Notes under the pieces: model-generated
The model's database searches: none
The model's input: the letters and a program-made list of their open reading frames with translations, nothing else
What the model was told of the DNA's origin: nothing
Origin: Pseudomonadota bacterium
GTDB taxonomy: Bacteria > Pseudomonadota > Gammaproteobacteria > Xanthomonadales > Xanthomonadaceae
DNA: 35,043 bases
Assembly (NCBI GenBank): GCA_018242445.1
Contig: JAFEBW010000050.1
Coordinates: forward strand, 1 to 35,043
Direction of reading: 5' to 3'
Part shown: piece by piece, positions 9,682 through 19,241 of the stretch
Numbering within the stretch: position 1 is the stretch's first letter
Layout of the letters: every line of letters begins with the position of its first letter
Translations under genes and position numbers: made by a program

Positions 9682-10431
9682 ATGAAGATACTCGTCGCCT
9701 ACAAGCGCGTGGTGGACTTCAACGTCCGCATCCAGGTCAAGCCCGACGGTTCGGGCGTGGTCACCGATGGCGTCAAGCTCTCGCCCAATCCATTCGACGA
9801 GATCGCGCTGGAAGAAGCCCTGCGCCTGCGCGAGAAGGGTGTCGCCACCGAGGTGATCGTCGCCACCCTCGCCCCCGCCGACGCGCAGGCACACCTGCGC
9901 AACGGGCTGGCGATGGGCGCCAACCGCGCCATCCACGTCGTCACCGACGGCAAACCCGTCGCGCCGCTGACCGCGGCACGCACTTTGCTCAAATTGGTCG
10001 AACGCGAGCAGCCCGGGCTGGTGATCCTCGGCAAGCAGGCCATCGACGACGACGCCAACCAGACCGGGCAGATGCTCGCCACCCTGTGGGGCCGCCCGCA
10101 GGCGACTTTCGCCAGCAAGCTTGCAGTGGAAGGCGGCAAGGCGACGGTGGTGCGCGAGGTCGATGCCGGGCTGGAGACGCTGGAAGTGGATCTGCCGGCG
10201 GTGGTCACCACCGACCTGCGCCTGAACGAGCCGCGTTTCATCAAGCTGCCCGACATCATGAAGGCCAAGTCCAAGCCGCTGGAAACCATCGCCTTCGATA
10301 CGCTCGGCGTGGCCGCCGGGCACGCTCTGGAAGCCGTCGCCTATGCCCCGCCGGCCAAGCGCCAGCGCGGGGTGATGGTGAAGACGGTGCCGGAATTGAT
10401 CGACGCGCTGAAGGCGAAGGGATTGCTTTGA
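9682..10431 (+). CDS. etfB: Electron transfer flavoprotein beta subunit
   Basis: EtfB pairs with EtfA to carry electrons from acyl-CoA dehydrogenases to the ETF:quinone oxidoreductase; this subunit binds AMP. The 249-residue protein starts MKILVAYKRVVDFNVRI, has SPNPFDEIALEEALRLRE and GKQAIDDDANQTGQMLA, and carries the EtfB signature region DLRLNEPRFIKLPDIMKAK at about 177-195. The start at 9682 was chosen over an in-frame ATG at 9613 because it gives the conserved N-terminus and is preceded by AGGA. A TAGAAT hexamer at 9587-9592 could be a -10 box, but no convincing -35 accompanies it. It is followed after 90 bp by etfA; nearly all of that gap is a palindromic repeat. Confidence 0.96.
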   Translation: MKILVAYKRVVDFNVRIQVKPDGSGVVTDGVKLSPNPFDEIALEEALRLREKGVATEVIVATLAPADAQAHLRNGLAMGANRAIHVVTDGKPVAPLTAARTLLKLVEREQPGLVILGKQAIDDDANQTGQMLATLWGRPQATFASKLAVEGGKATVVREVDAGLETLEVDLPAVVTTDLRLNEPRFIKLPDIMKAKSKPLETIAFDTLGVAAGHALEAVAYAPPAKRQRGVMVKTVPELIDALKAKGLL

Positions 10432-10433
10432 CC

Positions 10434-10506
10434 GTCGTCCCCGCGAAGGCGGGAACCCATCCGTTTGCTGAGGGTCGTGGATTCCCGCCTTCGCGGGAAT
10501 GACGAC
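10434..10506. repeat. Dispersed palindromic repeat (family C) inside the etfB-etfA operon
   Basis: Two inverted arms, GTCGTCCCCGCGAAGGCGGG on the left and CCCGCCTTCGCGGGAATGACGAC-type wording on the right, flank about 24 bp. Each arm contains the CCCGCGAAGGCGGG palindrome well known as a dispersed repeat in proteobacterial genomes. It starts three bases after the etfB stop and ends just before the etfA ribosome-binding site, so any mRNA hairpin would lie between the two cistrons. Its in-frame translation explains the false N-terminal extension of etfA (VDSRLRGNDD). Confidence 0.85.
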
Positions 10507-10521
10507 CCGGAGGAACAAATC

Positions 10522-11460
10522 ATGTCCAAGGTCCTGATCGTCGCCGAGCATCTCGACGGCAAGCTCAACCCCGCCACCGCCAAGTGCGTGAGCGCCGCCA
10601 AGGCGTTGAATGCGGACAGCATCGACATCGCCGTGCTCGCCGCCGAACCGGCATCCATCGCCGCGCAGGCCGCGCAGATCGCCGGCGTGAGCCGCGTGCT
10701 CGCTGTCGCCAACGCCGCCAACGCACACGCGCTGGCGCAGGTGCTCGCACCGCAGGTCGCCAAGCTCGCTGCCAGCTACACGCATGTCTTCGGCCCCTCG
10801 ACGACATTCGGCAAGGATCTGATGCCCTGCATCGCCGCGCTGCTCGGCGTCTCGCAGGTCAGCGACGTGATGAAGGCAGTGGACGCGCACACCTTCCAGC
10901 GCCCGATCTACGCCGGCAACGCCATCGTCACCGTGAAAGCGTCGGCGGCCGATCCGGTGGTCGCGACCATCCGCATCGCGTCGTGGCCGGCCTCTGCCAA
11001 CGGCGGCAACGCGGCGGTGGAGAACGTGTCCGTCGATGCAGCCCTGCCCACGCACACCCGCTTCGTCGAGCTCAAGGCCGGCAAGTCCGACCGCCCCGAC
11101 CTGCAAAGCGCCGCGCGGGTCGTATCCGGTGGCCGCGCCTTCGGCTCGGCGGAGAACTTTTCGATTTTGTATGCACTCGCCGACAAGCTCGGCGCCGGCG
11201 TGGGCGCCTCGCGCGCGGCGGTGGACGCCGGCTACGTGCCCAACGACATGCAGGTCGGCCAGACCGGCAAGATCATCGCCCCCGACCTGTACGTCGCCAT
11301 CGGCATCTCTGGCGCGATCCAGCACCTGACCGGCATCAAGGACGCCGGCACCATCGTGGCGATCAACAAGGACGGCGATGCGCCGATCTTCGAGGTAGCG
11401 GACATCGGCCTCGTCGGCGACCTGTTCGCACTGGTGCCGGAGTTGACGGCGGCGCTTTGA
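10522..11460 (+). CDS. etfA: Electron transfer flavoprotein alpha subunit
   Basis: EtfA provides the FAD-binding site of the ETF heterodimer. The 312-residue protein begins [21 protein letters not shown] and has the expected two domains. The FAD domain lies in the C-terminal third: [14 protein letters not shown], then [34 protein letters not shown], and ends [20 protein letters not shown]. The ATG at 10522 follows a GGAGG at 10509-10513; the longer open frame from 10465 only translates the palindromic repeat. In Xanthomonas etfA marks one border of the LPS O-antigen locus, and here too the surface-polysaccharide genes follow, after scoAB. Confidence 0.96.
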   Translation: MSKVLIVAEHLDGKLNPATAKCVSAAKALNADSIDIAVLAAEPASIAAQAAQIAGVSRVLAVANAANAHALAQVLAPQVAKLAASYTHVFGPSTTFGKDLMPCIAALLGVSQVSDVMKAVDAHTFQRPIYAGNAIVTVKASAADPVVATIRIASWPASANGGNAAVENVSVDAALPTHTRFVELKAGKSDRPDLQSAARVVSGGRAFGSAENFSILYALADKLGAGVGASRAAVDAGYVPNDMQVGQTGKIIAPDLYVAIGISGAIQHLTGIKDAGTIVAINKDGDAPIFEVADIGLVGDLFALVPELTAAL

Positions 11461-11486
11461 CGCTGACCAGCTTCGGAACTGCATTT

Positions 11487-11600
11487 CCCTTCTCCCTCCG
11501 GGAGAAGGTGCCCGAAGGACGGATGAGGGAAAGAACTCTCATTTAGGACGAACACTCCCTCATCCGGCGCTTCGCGCCACCTTCCCCCGGAGGGGAAGGA
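11487..11600. repeat. Dispersed palindromic repeat (family A), inverted doublet between convergent etfA and scoB
   Basis: Copy one (11487-11530) reads CCCTTCTCCCTCCGGGAGAAGG followed in order by the CCCGAAGGACGGATGAGGGA tail. Copy two (11556-11600) is its inverse: CCCTCATCCGGCGCTTCGCG, then CTTCCCCCGGAGGGGAAGG. About 25 bp separate them. The pair occupies most of the 163-bp gap between the convergent stops and could fold into a long cruciform or two hairpins. Confidence 0.85.
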
Positions 11601-11623
11601 AAGCATGCTGACCAACAAGCGCA

Positions 11624-12256
11624 CTACGCCACCGCGAACTCGCAGCCCGTCTTGGCGCGCAGTTCCTCGTCGGTCACGCCTTCGGATTTCTCGACCAGCA
11701 CCAGCCCCTTCGGGGTCACGTCGAACACCGCCAGCTCGGTGATGATGCGGTTGACCACGCCCACGCCGGTGAGCGGCAGCGTGCATTCCCTGAGAATCTT
11801 GTGCTCGCCGTTCTTGGCGGTGTGCTCCATCAGCACGACGATGCGCTTGACCCCGGCGACCAGATCCATCGCCCCGCCCATGCCCTTGACCATCTTGCCG
11901 GGCACCATCCAGTTCGCCAGGTCGCCCTGGTCGGTGACCTGCATGCCGCCGAGCACGGCCAGGTCGATGTGGCCGCCACGGATCATCGCGAAGCTGTCGT
12001 GGCTGCCGAAATAACTAGCGCCCACGCGCGCGGTCACGGTCTGCTTGCCGGCATTGATCAGATCGGCATCCAGTTCGTCCTCGGTCGGGAACGGGCCGAT
12101 GCCGAGCAGGCCGTTTTCCGATTGCAGCCACACGTCCATCCCCTCGGGGATGTAGTTGGCCACCATGGTCGGCAGGCCGATGCCGAGGTTGACGTAGGCG
12201 CCATCGGTGAGTTCGCGCGCGGCGCGCTGCGCCATTTGTTCGCGGGTCCAGGGCAT
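11624..12256 (-). CDS. scoB: 3-oxoacid CoA-transferase subunit B (ScoB / LpsJ-like)
   Basis: The beta subunit of a two-subunit CoA-transferase that moves CoA from succinyl-CoA to a 3-oxoacid such as acetoacetate. The 210-residue protein has the family core [20 protein letters not shown] and the catalytic Glu47 in [10 protein letters not shown], then [14 protein letters not shown]. It ends with a region on activation of CPLT-type wording ([22 protein letters not shown]). It follows scoA with a 19-bp gap and its own AAGGA site, so the two are one operon. Xanthomonas homologues have been called lpsI/lpsJ because of their position near the LPS locus; the sequence itself indicates ketone-body or acyl-CoA metabolism. 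Glutaconate-type relatives are a less likely alternative. Confidence 0.92.
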   Translation of the reverse strand: MPWTREQMAQRAARELTDGAYVNLGIGLPTMVANYIPEGMDVWLQSENGLLGIGPFPTEDELDADLINAGKQTVTARVGASYFGSHDSFAMIRGGHIDLAVLGGMQVTDQGDLANWMVPGKMVKGMGGAMDLVAGVKRIVVLMEHTAKNGEHKILRECTLPLTGVGVVNRIITELAVFDVTPKGLVLVEKSEGVTDEELRAKTGCEFAVA

Positions 12257-12275
12257 ATGATCCGTATCCTTCTTT

Positions 12276-13022
<747 letters not shown>

Positions 13023-13149
13023 GGATCGGTGGCCTCCTGCGAAGCGGCAACGATACCACGCCATGCTGAACCGACTCGATAACGCGAACGAGCAAGCGCT
13101 TGGAATCAGTCGGTACTTGCGCGTAAGTGCTGAAGTGCGGTCACTCCTT

Positions 13150-14091
13150 TCAACCGGCACGATAGTCCGGTTGCGTGCGCATCCAGTCGATGGTGCGCGC
13201 CAGACCATCACGCAACGAAAGCTTTGGCGACCAGCCCAACTCGCGCTGCGCGAGCGTGCTGTCGAGCGCGTTGGCGGGCACGTCGATGGCGCGTGCGGGA
13301 AAACGAGTGCATGCGATCGGATGGCCGAGCGCTTCCCCGATCGCTGCAAGCAACGCGTCCAGCCGCGTCGCCGTGCCCGATCCGATGTTGAACACGCTCT
13401 GCGATCCGTCATAGGCCAGCGCGCGGGCGAAGGCATCGGCCACGTCGGCCACGTGCAGGTAATCGCGCGCCACGCTGCCGTCGCCCCACAGCTCGACCGC
13501 CTCGCCGCGCAACGCATGATGCAGGAACACGCCGACCGCACCCTGCGCGGTGTCCGGCCGCTGGCGCTCGCCGTAAGGGTTGGCCACGCGCAGGACGATG
13601 CCGCGGACGCCATGCAGGCGCTGGTACATGCGCATGTATTTCTCGATCGCCAGCTTGACGATGGCGTAGGACACCAGCGGTTCGGTCGGATGCGATTCGT
13701 CGATCGGCAACGTCCGTGCCGGCCCGTAGACCGCCCCGCCGGAGGAAATGAACACGATCCGCCCCACCCGACGGCGCACCATCGCATCGAGCAGGCGCAA
13801 ACTCGGCACGAGGTTGGTTTGCACATCGAACGCCGGGTCGTCGTTGGAGCTTTTCGGCAACGTGCTGGAAGCCAGATGAACGACCGCATCGACATCGTCG
13901 ATGGCGGCCTCGACGTCGTGCGTGCTCATCAAGTCGCCAGCCACCCATTCGACCGCCTCGCCCGCCTCGAAGGAGCGCCAGGGCTGCACGCGCGGGCGTT
14001 CGAGGATGCGCAGCGCGTGGCCGTCGCGCAACAAACGTTCCACGATCGCCGAGCCGATGAAACCGCCGCCGCCGATGATTGCGTAGCGCAT
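13150..14091 (-). CDS. NAD-dependent epimerase/dehydratase (extended SDR, GalE-like), nucleotide-sugar modifying
   Basis: A 313-residue extended short-chain dehydrogenase/reductase of the UDP-glucose 4-epimerase type. The Rossmann loop GGGGFIG is at residues 7-13. VVHLASS is at 71-77. The SS pair is in FISSGGAVYG (117-118). The catalytic Tyr142-x3-Lys146 is in SYAIVK. The substrate-side RVANPYGERQRP and DYLHVADVADAF are also present. It would act on a UDP- or dTDP-sugar in the cytoplasm; the exact sugar is not readable. It is last in a minus-strand run with wzm, wzt and the glycosyltransferase fusion, 43 bp after the fusion gene, so it most likely makes a sugar donor for the polysaccharide they assemble. 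The start MRYAIIGGGG is placed by the Rossmann motif; the longer open frame upstream is a shadow. Confidence 0.9.
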   Translation of the reverse strand: MRYAIIGGGGFIGSAIVERLLRDGHALRILERPRVQPWRSFEAGEAVEWVAGDLMSTHDVEAAIDDVDAVVHLASSTLPKSSNDDPAFDVQTNLVPSLRLLDAMVRRRVGRIVFISSGGAVYGPARTLPIDESHPTEPLVSYAIVKLAIEKYMRMYQRLHGVRGIVLRVANPYGERQRPDTAQGAVGVFLHHALRGEAVELWGDGSVARDYLHVADVADAFARALAYDGSQSVFNIGSGTATRLDALLAAIGEALGHPIACTRFPARAIDVPANALDSTLAQRELGWSPKLSLRDGLARTIDWMRTQPDYRAG

Positions 14092-14134
14092 CCTTATCGC
14101 TCCAGGAAGAACCGTGTCCGCAGCATCAGGCGCA

Positions 14135-17100
14135 TCAACGCGTCGCCCCGGGCACGTTCGTGAGCGCGCAACGCAGGCCTTGCGTCGCAGCCACGAACGG
14201 CAGCAACCGTTCGAGCGCATGCAGCAGCGAGCCATCATACGGCAGCGGTTCGGACGGATAGTCGTCCCAGCCCATCTTGAGATCGAACAGCGGCCGCAGG
14301 GCTGCGGTGCGCGCCCAGAACATGGTGCCGACCGGGAACGCGAAATGGCGCGGGAAGTCGCCCAGCCCCAGCCGCGCGCCCAGCGCCTGCGCGAACGGCA
14401 GGTTCGCGCCCCAGCCGACCACATTGGGATCGTCGGGGAACACCAATCCAAGCTCCTGCTCGGCGACCATGCGCGCGAGGATGGCATCGAGCATGCGCGC
14501 CTTGCCGCCGAGCAGGTTTTCCAGCAGGAAATCGAACCAGCACTCGCCTACGGCTGCATCGGCCAGATCGGCGGTCTTCTTGGTGTGGACATGGCCGATG
14601 ACGTCGTAACCGGCCGTCAGCGGACTCGCGAACGCGGTGAGCAGCGGGCCGATGTCGCGGCCACGATTGGGTACCACGCGCACCTCCACCACCCGGCCCG
14701 GATAGCCTTGGAACGCCTGGCGCGCAGCCTGCGCGTCGGCATCCGCATGCACGCTGACGAACAGATCCGGGTGCAGGCGGTTGCCGCGCAGCCGCTGCAC
14801 GATCGCCGGCAGCAAATCGACGTAATAGGCATGCACATGCAATGCCACGCGCAGCGATGCCGGCGCGGCCCCGGCACGGTTGGATGGTTCGATCACCGGC
14901 AGCCGCCACGGCCCCTCCGGCTGCCCGGCGGCGAGCCAGTCGGCGAGCGGATCGGCACCCGGCTCGGCCACCCCATGCCGCTGTGCCCATACGCCCGGAT
15001 GAAAGCCGGGGAACAGCTTGCGCCGCGCCACCCCGGCAGCCCACGGGCGCACGTATTCGCAGCGCAGGATGTTCTCGATGGGCTGGCCACGCACGGGCTC
15101 GCGGCGGAAGAAATCCAGCCGCGCCACGTCCGCCGCGGCGATCGCAGCGACGGCATGTCGCTCGTGCGCCATCTGCGCGGCGGCCTCGCCGGCCAGATCG
15201 CGCAAGCGTTCGACATACACGTCCATCGAAAAATCACGCGCGGCCAGCTCGCGCAGGTGCGCGCCGATGGCACGCCGCCGCTGCGGCGCGCCGGCCAGCG
15301 CCAGCATCTTCGTCGCCATCTGCGCGGTATCGAGGTAGCCGCACACGCAATCCTCGCCCAGCCCGGCCTGCACCAGCACGTCGGCGATCCCGGTGGCGCG
15401 CTCGAAGCACAGCACCGGCAAACCGTGCGCCATCGCGTCGATGGCCACGTTGGGCAGCGGATCGAGCCGCGAGCTGACCAGCAGCAGGTCGGCCGTCCGG
15501 TAGGCCGTCTCGATGTGCGCGGTTTCGCCGATGAAGATCAGCTTGCCGTCCAGCCCGGAGCGCCGCACCTGATCTTCCAGATACGCCGAATAACCCAAGT
15601 CGTGCTCGGGATCGTAACCGTGGCCGATCCACGCGAAGCGGCAACGTTCGCCACCGGGCAAGGCCAGCGCCTGCGCGGCGCACTGGACGAACAAGTCCAC
15701 CCCCTTGCGCTGCTGCACGGAGCCGATACCGAGCACCAACACGGTGTCGCCACGCCAACCTTCCGGCCGCAGACGGCCGGCCAGCCACGCTTCCTCGGCA
15801 CGGCGCGCATCCGCATCGATCTGTTCGGCGGTGAGCGTGCAACGGCCTTGCGGCAACACGCGCAGATCGGCGTCGGCAAACTCCGGGAACGCCTCCAGCG
15901 CGGCATCGCGTGTCAGCGTGGTGGAAAACACCGTGCGCGTGGCCCACCACACCGCATCGGGGAAGGCGTGGCGTGGCCGCGTGTAGGCGGCGAATTCGTG
16001 GATCAGGCAAATCGTGGGCACGCCGCGCGCGGCCAGCAGCGGCAACACCGCGCGCGATTCGATGCTGTTGACGATGGCGAAAGCCAGGCGCTGGCCGGCA
16101 CCGAGCGTATCCAGCGCGGCCACCATGCGCGCGGCATCGCCGCCGTAGGCCAGCGGATCGAGCACGACGGTGGCATGGCGCGCGAACGCCTCCATCAAGT
16201 TGCCGCCGCGCAGCGGCAGGCAGACCACGTTGTAGTGCTCGCGCAAACCGGCGATCAGATTCAGGCTCAACACCGGCGCACCGGTGCGTGAGGCATCGTG
16301 GCTGACCACCAGCACCGTCTGCAGGTTCGGCTCGAAACCGGCGGCACTCTCAATGGCCATGTGCGGCGGGCGCATCGGCAGCCGGCCCTCGGCCTTGCCG
16401 TGTTCGAGATAGTGCTGGTAGGGATCCAGCCCGGCAGCGCGCACATCCGGGTATTCGGCGAGGTAGAAGGCCGGGTCGAAGCCCGGCATGGCCGGCGTCG
16501 GAGTGCGTTTGCGCGACCCGGGGGCATGGGCACGCCGATGCTGCCGGGCCGCATTGAAGGCACGCAGCGGCGCGGTGAGTTTCCACGAGCGCGATTGCTC
16601 CATGATGCGGCAGGTTTCCTCGACCTGCGCCAGCGTGCGTGCGAGCAGTTCCGCCTGACCCGTCTTCGCTGCCAGTTGGCGATCGAAGTCGGCCAGCTTG
16701 CGCAGCAATGCGTCGATGCGCACACGATCATCGGCTTGCGCTGTCTCCATTTCTGCAATGCGTGCATCGCGCTGCGCGCAGGCTTGCATTCGCGTGTCGC
16801 GCTCGCGTTCGGCCGCGAGCAGTTCGACGCGCCAGGCCTGCGCGGCCTGCTCGTGTTCATGCAAGGACGCCGCGAGGCTGGCCATGCGTGCATGCACTGC
16901 ATCAGCATCGCCACGTGCAGATTCGATCTGTTCGCCGAGGCTGGCGATCCGCAGCTCGCGCGCGGCGATGTCGGCGCTGGCAAGGGCGAGCAATTCGACC
17001 GGATCGGCGGATGGTGCAGGCAGGGCGGCGATGGCATGAAAGCAGGCCGCGTCGTCGCCCGCATCCATCACGGCCTTGATCTGCGCGAATGCGGCAGGCA

Positions 17101-17803
17101 GCGACGCCGATTCCGGTTCCGTTCCGGCATGAGGATCGCGCGGTTGCAGGAAAGCCTCGATGCCTGCCTGCGCCGCACCCATCCCGATCGGCCAGTCGAT
17201 GCCAAGACCCTGCGCGATGTGCGCCGCCACACCGCGCCAGTCATGGTGCAAGGCATCGAAACGCACCAGCACGCGCGCCCGTCCGCGGCTGGCGCGCTCG
17301 GCGGCCATCACATGCCGTTGCCACATCCGCATGGCAACGCCAGGCGCCATGCCGTCGCGCCGTTGCAGGGAATCGGCGACGTCGCGCGGATCGCGCAGCG
17401 GCACGATCACGCCCACCGCGATGCCGCGCGCATCCAGAGCGTGCAACCACAACGGCGCCAGCAGGCACAGGCGCGGATCTTTCACCACACTCAGCGCATG
17501 GTTCACCAGTTCGTCTGCGATGAAGGCGTCGATGCGTGCGCGCGCCGTCTGCGTGGCTGGATGATCGAGCCAACCCTCCGGCAAGTCGCGCAGGTCGTCC
17601 CAGCGCCGCCCCAGGGCGGCGAGCAAATCCTCGTGGATGGCGATGACGCGTCGGCTTTCCCAATGCCCGGACGGGTTGCTGCGATTGCCGCCGAGCAAAT
17701 CATCGGGCAAGGCGGCACCCAGCAGGTTCAGCACCCGCGTCAACGCGGAGGTGCCGCTGCGGTGCATGCCCAGCACCAGCAGGACGTGCGGGCGCTCAGC
17801 CAT
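14135..17803 (-). CDS. Multidomain surface-polysaccharide protein: sulfotransferase + coiled coil + GT4 glycosyltransferase + RgpF-like domain
   Basis: A 1222-residue fusion. Residues 5-215 are a sulfotransferase-like domain: the 5'-phosphosulfate loop GMHRSGTSALT at 12-22, and VVKDPRLCLLAPLW and VPLRDPRDVADSL for the 3'-phosphate side. Residues 270-400 are charged, alanine-rich and probably coiled coil, followed by SRSWKLTAPLRAF. FDPAFYLAEYPDV...HYLEHGKAEGR at 442-474 is a short module common in such fusions; a weaker copy lies at 931-965. Residues 490-880 are a GT-B (family 4) glycosyltransferase with GIGSVQQRKGVDLFV, FIGETAHIETAYRTADL and SSRLDPLPNVAIDAMAHGLP. Residues 984-1215 are an RgpF/rhamnan-synthesis domain (LHVHAYYVDLL, PNRGRDIGPLL, GHVHTKKT). 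The start at 17803 overlaps the wzt stop by 8 bp; an upstream in-frame ATG at 17827 is possible. By inference it extends and sulfates the exported glycan, using PAPS. Confidence 0.88.
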   Translation of the reverse strand: MAERPHVLLVLGMHRSGTSALTRVLNLLGAALPDDLLGGNRSNPSGHWESRRVIAIHEDLLAALGRRWDDLRDLPEGWLDHPATQTARARIDAFIADELVNHALSVVKDPRLCLLAPLWLHALDARGIAVGVIVPLRDPRDVADSLQRRDGMAPGVAMRMWQRHVMAAERASRGRARVLVRFDALHHDWRGVAAHIAQGLGIDWPIGMGAAQAGIEAFLQPRDPHAGTEPESASLPAAFAQIKAVMDAGDDAACFHAIAALPAPSADPVELLALASADIAARELRIASLGEQIESARGDADAVHARMASLAASLHEHEQAAQAWRVELLAAERERDTRMQACAQRDARIAEMETAQADDRVRIDALLRKLADFDRQLAAKTGQAELLARTLAQVEETCRIMEQSRSWKLTAPLRAFNAARQHRRAHAPGSRKRTPTPAMPGFDPAFYLAEYPDVRAAGLDPYQHYLEHGKAEGRLPMRPPHMAIESAAGFEPNLQTVLVVSHDASRTGAPVLSLNLIAGLREHYNVVCLPLRGGNLMEAFARHATVVLDPLAYGGDAARMVAALDTLGAGQRLAFAIVNSIESRAVLPLLAARGVPTICLIHEFAAYTRPRHAFPDAVWWATRTVFSTTLTRDAALEAFPEFADADLRVLPQGRCTLTAEQIDADARRAEEAWLAGRLRPEGWRGDTVLVLGIGSVQQRKGVDLFVQCAAQALALPGGERCRFAWIGHGYDPEHDLGYSAYLEDQVRRSGLDGKLIFIGETAHIETAYRTADLLLVSSRLDPLPNVAIDAMAHGLPVLCFERATGIADVLVQAGLGEDCVCGYLDTAQMATKMLALAGAPQRRRAIGAHLRELAARDFSMDVYVERLRDLAGEAAAQMAHERHAVAAIAAADVARLDFFRREPVRGQPIENILRCEYVRPWAAGVARRKLFPGFHPGVWAQRHGVAEPGADPLADWLAAGQPEGPWRLPVIEPSNRAGAAPASLRVALHVHAYYVDLLPAIVQRLRGNRLHPDLFVSVHADADAQAARQAFQGYPGRVVEVRVVPNRGRDIGPLLTAFASPLTAGYDVIGHVHTKKTADLADAAVGECWFDFLLENLLGGKARMLDAILARMVAEQELGLVFPDDPNVVGWGANLPFAQALGARLGLGDFPRHFAFPVGTMFWARTAALRPLFDLKMGWDDYPSEPLPYDGSLLHALERLLPFVAATQGLRCALTNVPGATR

Positions 17804-19241
17804 GCAAGTGCACCTGCGGGCGCACATCGAAATCGACCAACCCGGTCGCCAGCCGCCCGGGATCGGGGCGCACGCGGATCATCAGCACATCGACTTCGCG
17901 GGCCACGAATTGCTCGGCCTCGCCCACCAAGCCGACCAACCCGGCATTGAAGAAATAAGTGCCCGGTGCGAGCAGGCAGCGGAAACCGAAACGCACCTGC
18001 ACGCGCGCGCCGGCATCCACCAGCGGCAAACCTTCACCGTAGGGTGCGCTGGCAGCACCACCGAGTTCCACGCCGGTCACGGTCTTGATCATCATCCCGC
18101 AACGGATGCCGGCCAGCGTGCGCTCGAAATCCACTTCGTAGCGATACACGTAGTCGCGCCCCGGCGCGAGCACGTTGACCGCGCGGCCGTCGGGCGTTTC
18201 CACATGCGGCTGGCCGATGCGCGCGCCCAGGTGCGGATAGGTCACACCCTGCCCGCGCGGCAGGCCCGGATCGAACCAGTCGTCGCGATCGATGGCGTCG
18301 GCTTCGAGCGCTTCGCCGATCTCTCCGACCGTGCTTGCGAGCTGTGCATCGGCACGCGGTGTGCCCGCCGTGGAGACAACCGCGGCGGGTTCCGCAGACG
18401 CTTCTGCCAAAGCACGTGGCGGATGGGCGACGATCCACGCGCGCACCGCATCCAGTGTGCCGGTCGGCGCGTACAGCAGCTTCTGGTAGCGCGCGAGCAC
18501 ATCGCGGGTGTGGCCCAGCGCCAGCAGCCGGCCCTGATCGAGCAGCATCGCGCGGTCGCAGGATTCGGCCACCGTGGCCGCCGAATGCGACACGAACAGG
18601 ATGGTCGCGCCGCCCTCGCGAATCCTGCGGATGCGCGCGAAGCACTTGCGCTGGAAGGCTTCGTCGCCGACCGACAGCGCCTCGTCCACCACCAGGATGT
18701 CCGGCTCGACGTGGATCGCCACCGCGAACGCCAGCCGCATGTACATGCCGCTGGAATAGGTCTTGACCGGCTGCTCAACGTGCGCGCCGATGTCGGCGAA
18801 GGCGAGGACGGCGTCCATGCGTGCGTCGATCTGGTTCGGCGTGAGCCCGAGGATGCCGGCGTTGAGCACCACGTTCTCGCGACCGCTGAACTCGGGGTTG
18901 AAGCCCGCACCCAGCTCCAGCAGCGCGGCGATGCGGCCGTTGACGCTCACGCTGCCGGTGGTCGGCGCCAGCGTGCCGCAGACGATCTGCAGCAAGGTCG
19001 ATTTGCCGGCACCGTTGCGGCCGACGATGCCGACCTGCTCGCCGCGACCGATGTCGCAAGAGATTTCCTGCAACGCCCAGTATTCGGCGAAATGCCGTCG
19101 TGCCGGTCGGCGCAGCACGCGCGCCAGCGAGGGCGCGAAGAACTGGCGCAGGCGATCGCCCGGGCGTGCATACACCGGGTAGCACTTGCCCAAGCCCTCG
19201 ATGCGGATCGCCGATCCGTTGCCGGCCGGATCACAGGACAT
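17796..19241 (-). CDS. wzt: ABC transporter ATP-binding protein for O-antigen/polysaccharide export, with C-terminal glycan-binding domain
   Basis: The ATPase of a Wzm-Wzt type exporter that moves a completed lipid-linked polysaccharide across the inner membrane. The 481-residue protein has Walker A GRNGAGKST at 74-82, the shortened signature YSSGM at 162-166 that is typical of polysaccharide exporters, Walker B ILVVDE at 182-187 and the switch His in FVSHSAAT. The 140 or so extra C-terminal residues (about 335-480, YPHLGARIG...YRYEVDFERTLAGIRCGMMIKTVTG) match the beta-sandwich Wzt C-terminal domain. In known systems that domain recognises the glycan's terminal modification. That predicts a capped chain. 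The start MSCDPAGNGSAIRI overlaps the permease gene by 11 bp. Confidence 0.92.
   Translation of the reverse strand: MSCDPAGNGSAIRIEGLGKCYPVYARPGDRLRQFFAPSLARVLRRPARRHFAEYWALQEISCDIGRGEQVGIVGRNGAGKSTLLQIVCGTLAPTTGSVSVNGRIAALLELGAGFNPEFSGRENVVLNAGILGLTPNQIDARMDAVLAFADIGAHVEQPVKTYSSGMYMRLAFAVAIHVEPDILVVDEALSVGDEAFQRKCFARIRRIREGGATILFVSHSAATVAESCDRAMLLDQGRLLALGHTRDVLARYQKLLYAPTGTLDAVRAWIVAHPPRALAEASAEPAAVVSTAGTPRADAQLASTVGEIGEALEADAIDRDDWFDPGLPRGQGVTYPHLGARIGQPHVETPDGRAVNVLAPGRDYVYRYEVDFERTLAGIRCGMMIKTVTGVELGGAASAPYGEGLPLVDAGARVQVRFGFRCLLAPGTYFFNAGLVGLVGEAEQFVAREVDVLMIRVRPDPGRLATGLVDFDVRPQVHLHG

Noticed and set aside
10465..10521. N-terminal extension of EtfA (19 residues)
   Set aside because: The extension is translated palindromic repeat; the ATG at 10522 has a GGAGG site and the conserved N-terminus.
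9628..11484. A 618-codon open frame on the minus strand opposite etfB-etfA
   Set aside because: It is antisense to two clear ETF genes, runs through the palindromic repeat, and its translation is His/Arg/Gly-rich without any domain. High GC creates such open antisense frames.
14114..16291. A 725-codon plus-strand frame opposite the fusion gene
   Set aside because: Antisense shadow of the glycosyltransferase and RgpF domains; composition is Arg/His/Gln-rich and no family is visible.
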